A stretch of 64,000 bases of DNA, from NCBI GenBank assembly GCA_018267915.1, contig JAFDXN010000025.1:62001-126000 (forward strand), given 5' to 3'. The notes under the pieces are model-generated. The model was not told where the DNA came from. It was given only the letters and a program-made list of their open reading frames with translations, and searched no databases. This DNA comes from Bacteroidota bacterium (lineage in GTDB: Bacteria > Bacteroidota > Bacteroidia > Chitinophagales > Chitinophagaceae). Position 1 is the stretch's first letter. Each line of letters opens with the position of its first letter. A program made the position numbers and the translations under genes. Positions 63,194-64,000 of the stretch are shown here, piece by piece.

Positions 63194-64000
63194 CAGTTAA
63201 CAGATCATCAGCACAATCAATTGGCGCTTTAGAAAAATTATTTGAAGAACAGTTCGGAAAAAAGCCGGAGCAGATCGACCTGCTTCCTGTTTCCGGCTCC
63301 GATCGTCGGTATTATCGCCTGCAGGCCGGCAGTACATCGGCCATAGGTACTTACAACTCTAATATTGCGGAAAACAACACTTACTTTTATTTCACCGAGC
63401 TGTTCAGGAAACACGATATCAACGTGCCCGAAGTTTACAAGACCAGTAAAGACCGCTGCTTTTACCTGCAACAGGACCTCGGCACCACCTCTCTGTTCGA
63501 TCAGCTGATGAAGGAAGGCCAGACCAAAGAGGTAAGGCAATATTTTCATAAAGCTCTTGTGCAACTGGCCAAAGTGCAGTGGATCGCCGGCCGCGAAGTA
63601 GATTTCAACCAGTGTTTCGCGACAAAGCAATTTGACGAGAAGGCCATCATGGCCGATCTCATGTATTTTAAGTACTACTTCGCCGACTTGCAGAAGATAC
63701 ACTACAACAAGGCCGAAGTGGTGGATGAAATGGAAGAGCTGAGCAAAGAGCTTGGCCGCATACAGCCGCAGATGCTTATGTACCGGGATTTCCAGAGCCG
63801 CAACCTCATGCTGCACAACGGCGAGGTATATCTTATCGATTACCAGGGTGGCATGCAGGGTCCGCCACAATACGATATCGCTTCATTATTATGGCAGGCA
63901 AAGGCGCAACTGCCCGACGCATGGAAGGAAGACCTGCTCAATGGTTACATCCGCACCCTGCACGATCTGCACATACCGCGCATGGACGAGATTCATTTTC
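63190..64000 (+). CDS. APH-family phosphotransferase (C-terminus beyond window)
   Basis: First 270 residues of a kinase with the aminoglycoside-phosphotransferase fold; the end is cut by the window. The nucleotide-binding start reads LLPVSGSDRRYYRLQ. The catalytic loop is MLMYRDFQSRNLMLHNGE (Asp, Asn) and the metal-binding Asp is in LIDYQGGMQGPPQYDIA. Bacteroidota relatives of this arrangement resemble AmgK-type sugar kinases used in cell-wall recycling, often near an NTP transferase. That neighbour would lie beyond the window. The ATG overlaps the stop of the preceding gene. Confidence 0.85.
   Translation, partial: MTVNRSSAQSIGALEKLFEEQFGKKPEQIDLLPVSGSDRRYYRLQAGSTSAIGTYNSNIAENNTYFYFTELFRKHDINVPEVYKTSKDRCFYLQQDLGTTSLFDQLMKEGQTKEVRQYFHKALVQLAKVQWIAGREVDFNQCFATKQFDEKAIMADLMYFKYYFADLQKIHYNKAEVVDEMEELSKELGRIQPQMLMYRDFQSRNLMLHNGEVYLIDYQGGMQGPPQYDIASLLWQAKAQLPDAWKEDLLNGYIRTLHDLHIPRMDEIHF

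Overview
The window is chromosomal DNA from a Bacteroidota bacterium, most likely of the family Chitinophagaceae or a close relative. Supporting evidence: a type IX secretion sorting domain, DUF4476, DUF4293, DUF4199 and BatA-type proteins, an alternative complex III plus caa3-type oxidase cluster, a 31-residue AURKAIP1/COX24-like protein beside an HU gene and RNase G, and recurring promoter-like pairs TTG-N20..22-TAnnTTTG (the Bacteroidota -33/-7 type). Start codons are not preceded by consistent Shine-Dalgarno sequences. Where a -7 box can be placed, the predicted leaders are mostly about 7 to 31 nt.

Layout. 1-4.8 kb: rng (cut by the window edge), a COX24-like mini-gene, a TPR protein, HU, heme A synthase, a TMEM175-type channel. 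4.9-12.9 kb: patatin-like membrane phospholipase, glycosyltransferase, secreted T9SS substrate, hutH, serS, a DUF4293 membrane protein. 12.9-24.6 kb: one long minus-strand respiratory operon in the order actA-actB-actC-actD-actE-actF-coxB-coxA, passing electrons from quinol through alternative complex III to an A-type cytochrome c oxidase. 24.8-27.9 kb: an SDR enzyme, a small ORF, a cation/proton antiporter, a YdeI-type protein. 27.9-30.3 kb: an AT-rich accessory island with tandem hairpin repeats, a dead IS1595-family transposase, a DNA methyltransferase, an adjoining PD-(D/E)xK nuclease whose reading frame carries an early TAG, and orphan ORFs. 30.4-38.4 kb: M28 peptidase, enoyl-CoA hydratase/isomerase, two DUF4476 paralogues, class II ribonucleotide reductase. 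38.7-42.9 kb: gcvH, a VanZ-like protein, an 11-bp tandem repeat, and a heptose activation/glycosyltransferase cluster. 42.9-50.2 kb: ruvB, DUF4199, a degenerate dihydroorotase-like protein, a BatA protein, an aminotransferase, manC. 50.3-54.7 kb: Fe-S assembly genes (nfu, iscA, iscU, iscS) around three small secreted proteins. 54.8-58.9 kb: methylmalonyl-CoA epimerase, ferritin, CorA, cyclophilin, and a DUF559 gene enclosed in inverted repeats. 58.9-61.7 kb: cystathionine gamma-synthase and homoserine dehydrogenase behind a SAM-I riboswitch. 61.9-64 kb: lpxH, a SixA-like phosphatase, an APH-family kinase (cut by the window edge).

Most of the window is ordinary housekeeping DNA. The least ordinary pieces are: the DUF559 cassette, whose inverted repeat supplies the start codon and first codons of the next gene; the restriction-modification remnant with a nonsense codon beside a frameshifted transposase; the 11-bp (one helical turn) tandem repeat after the VanZ gene; and the paired hairpin repeats with a compensatory base swap. 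I saw no tRNA, rRNA, CRISPR array, prophage or replication origin. No clearly new multi-gene system is evident.
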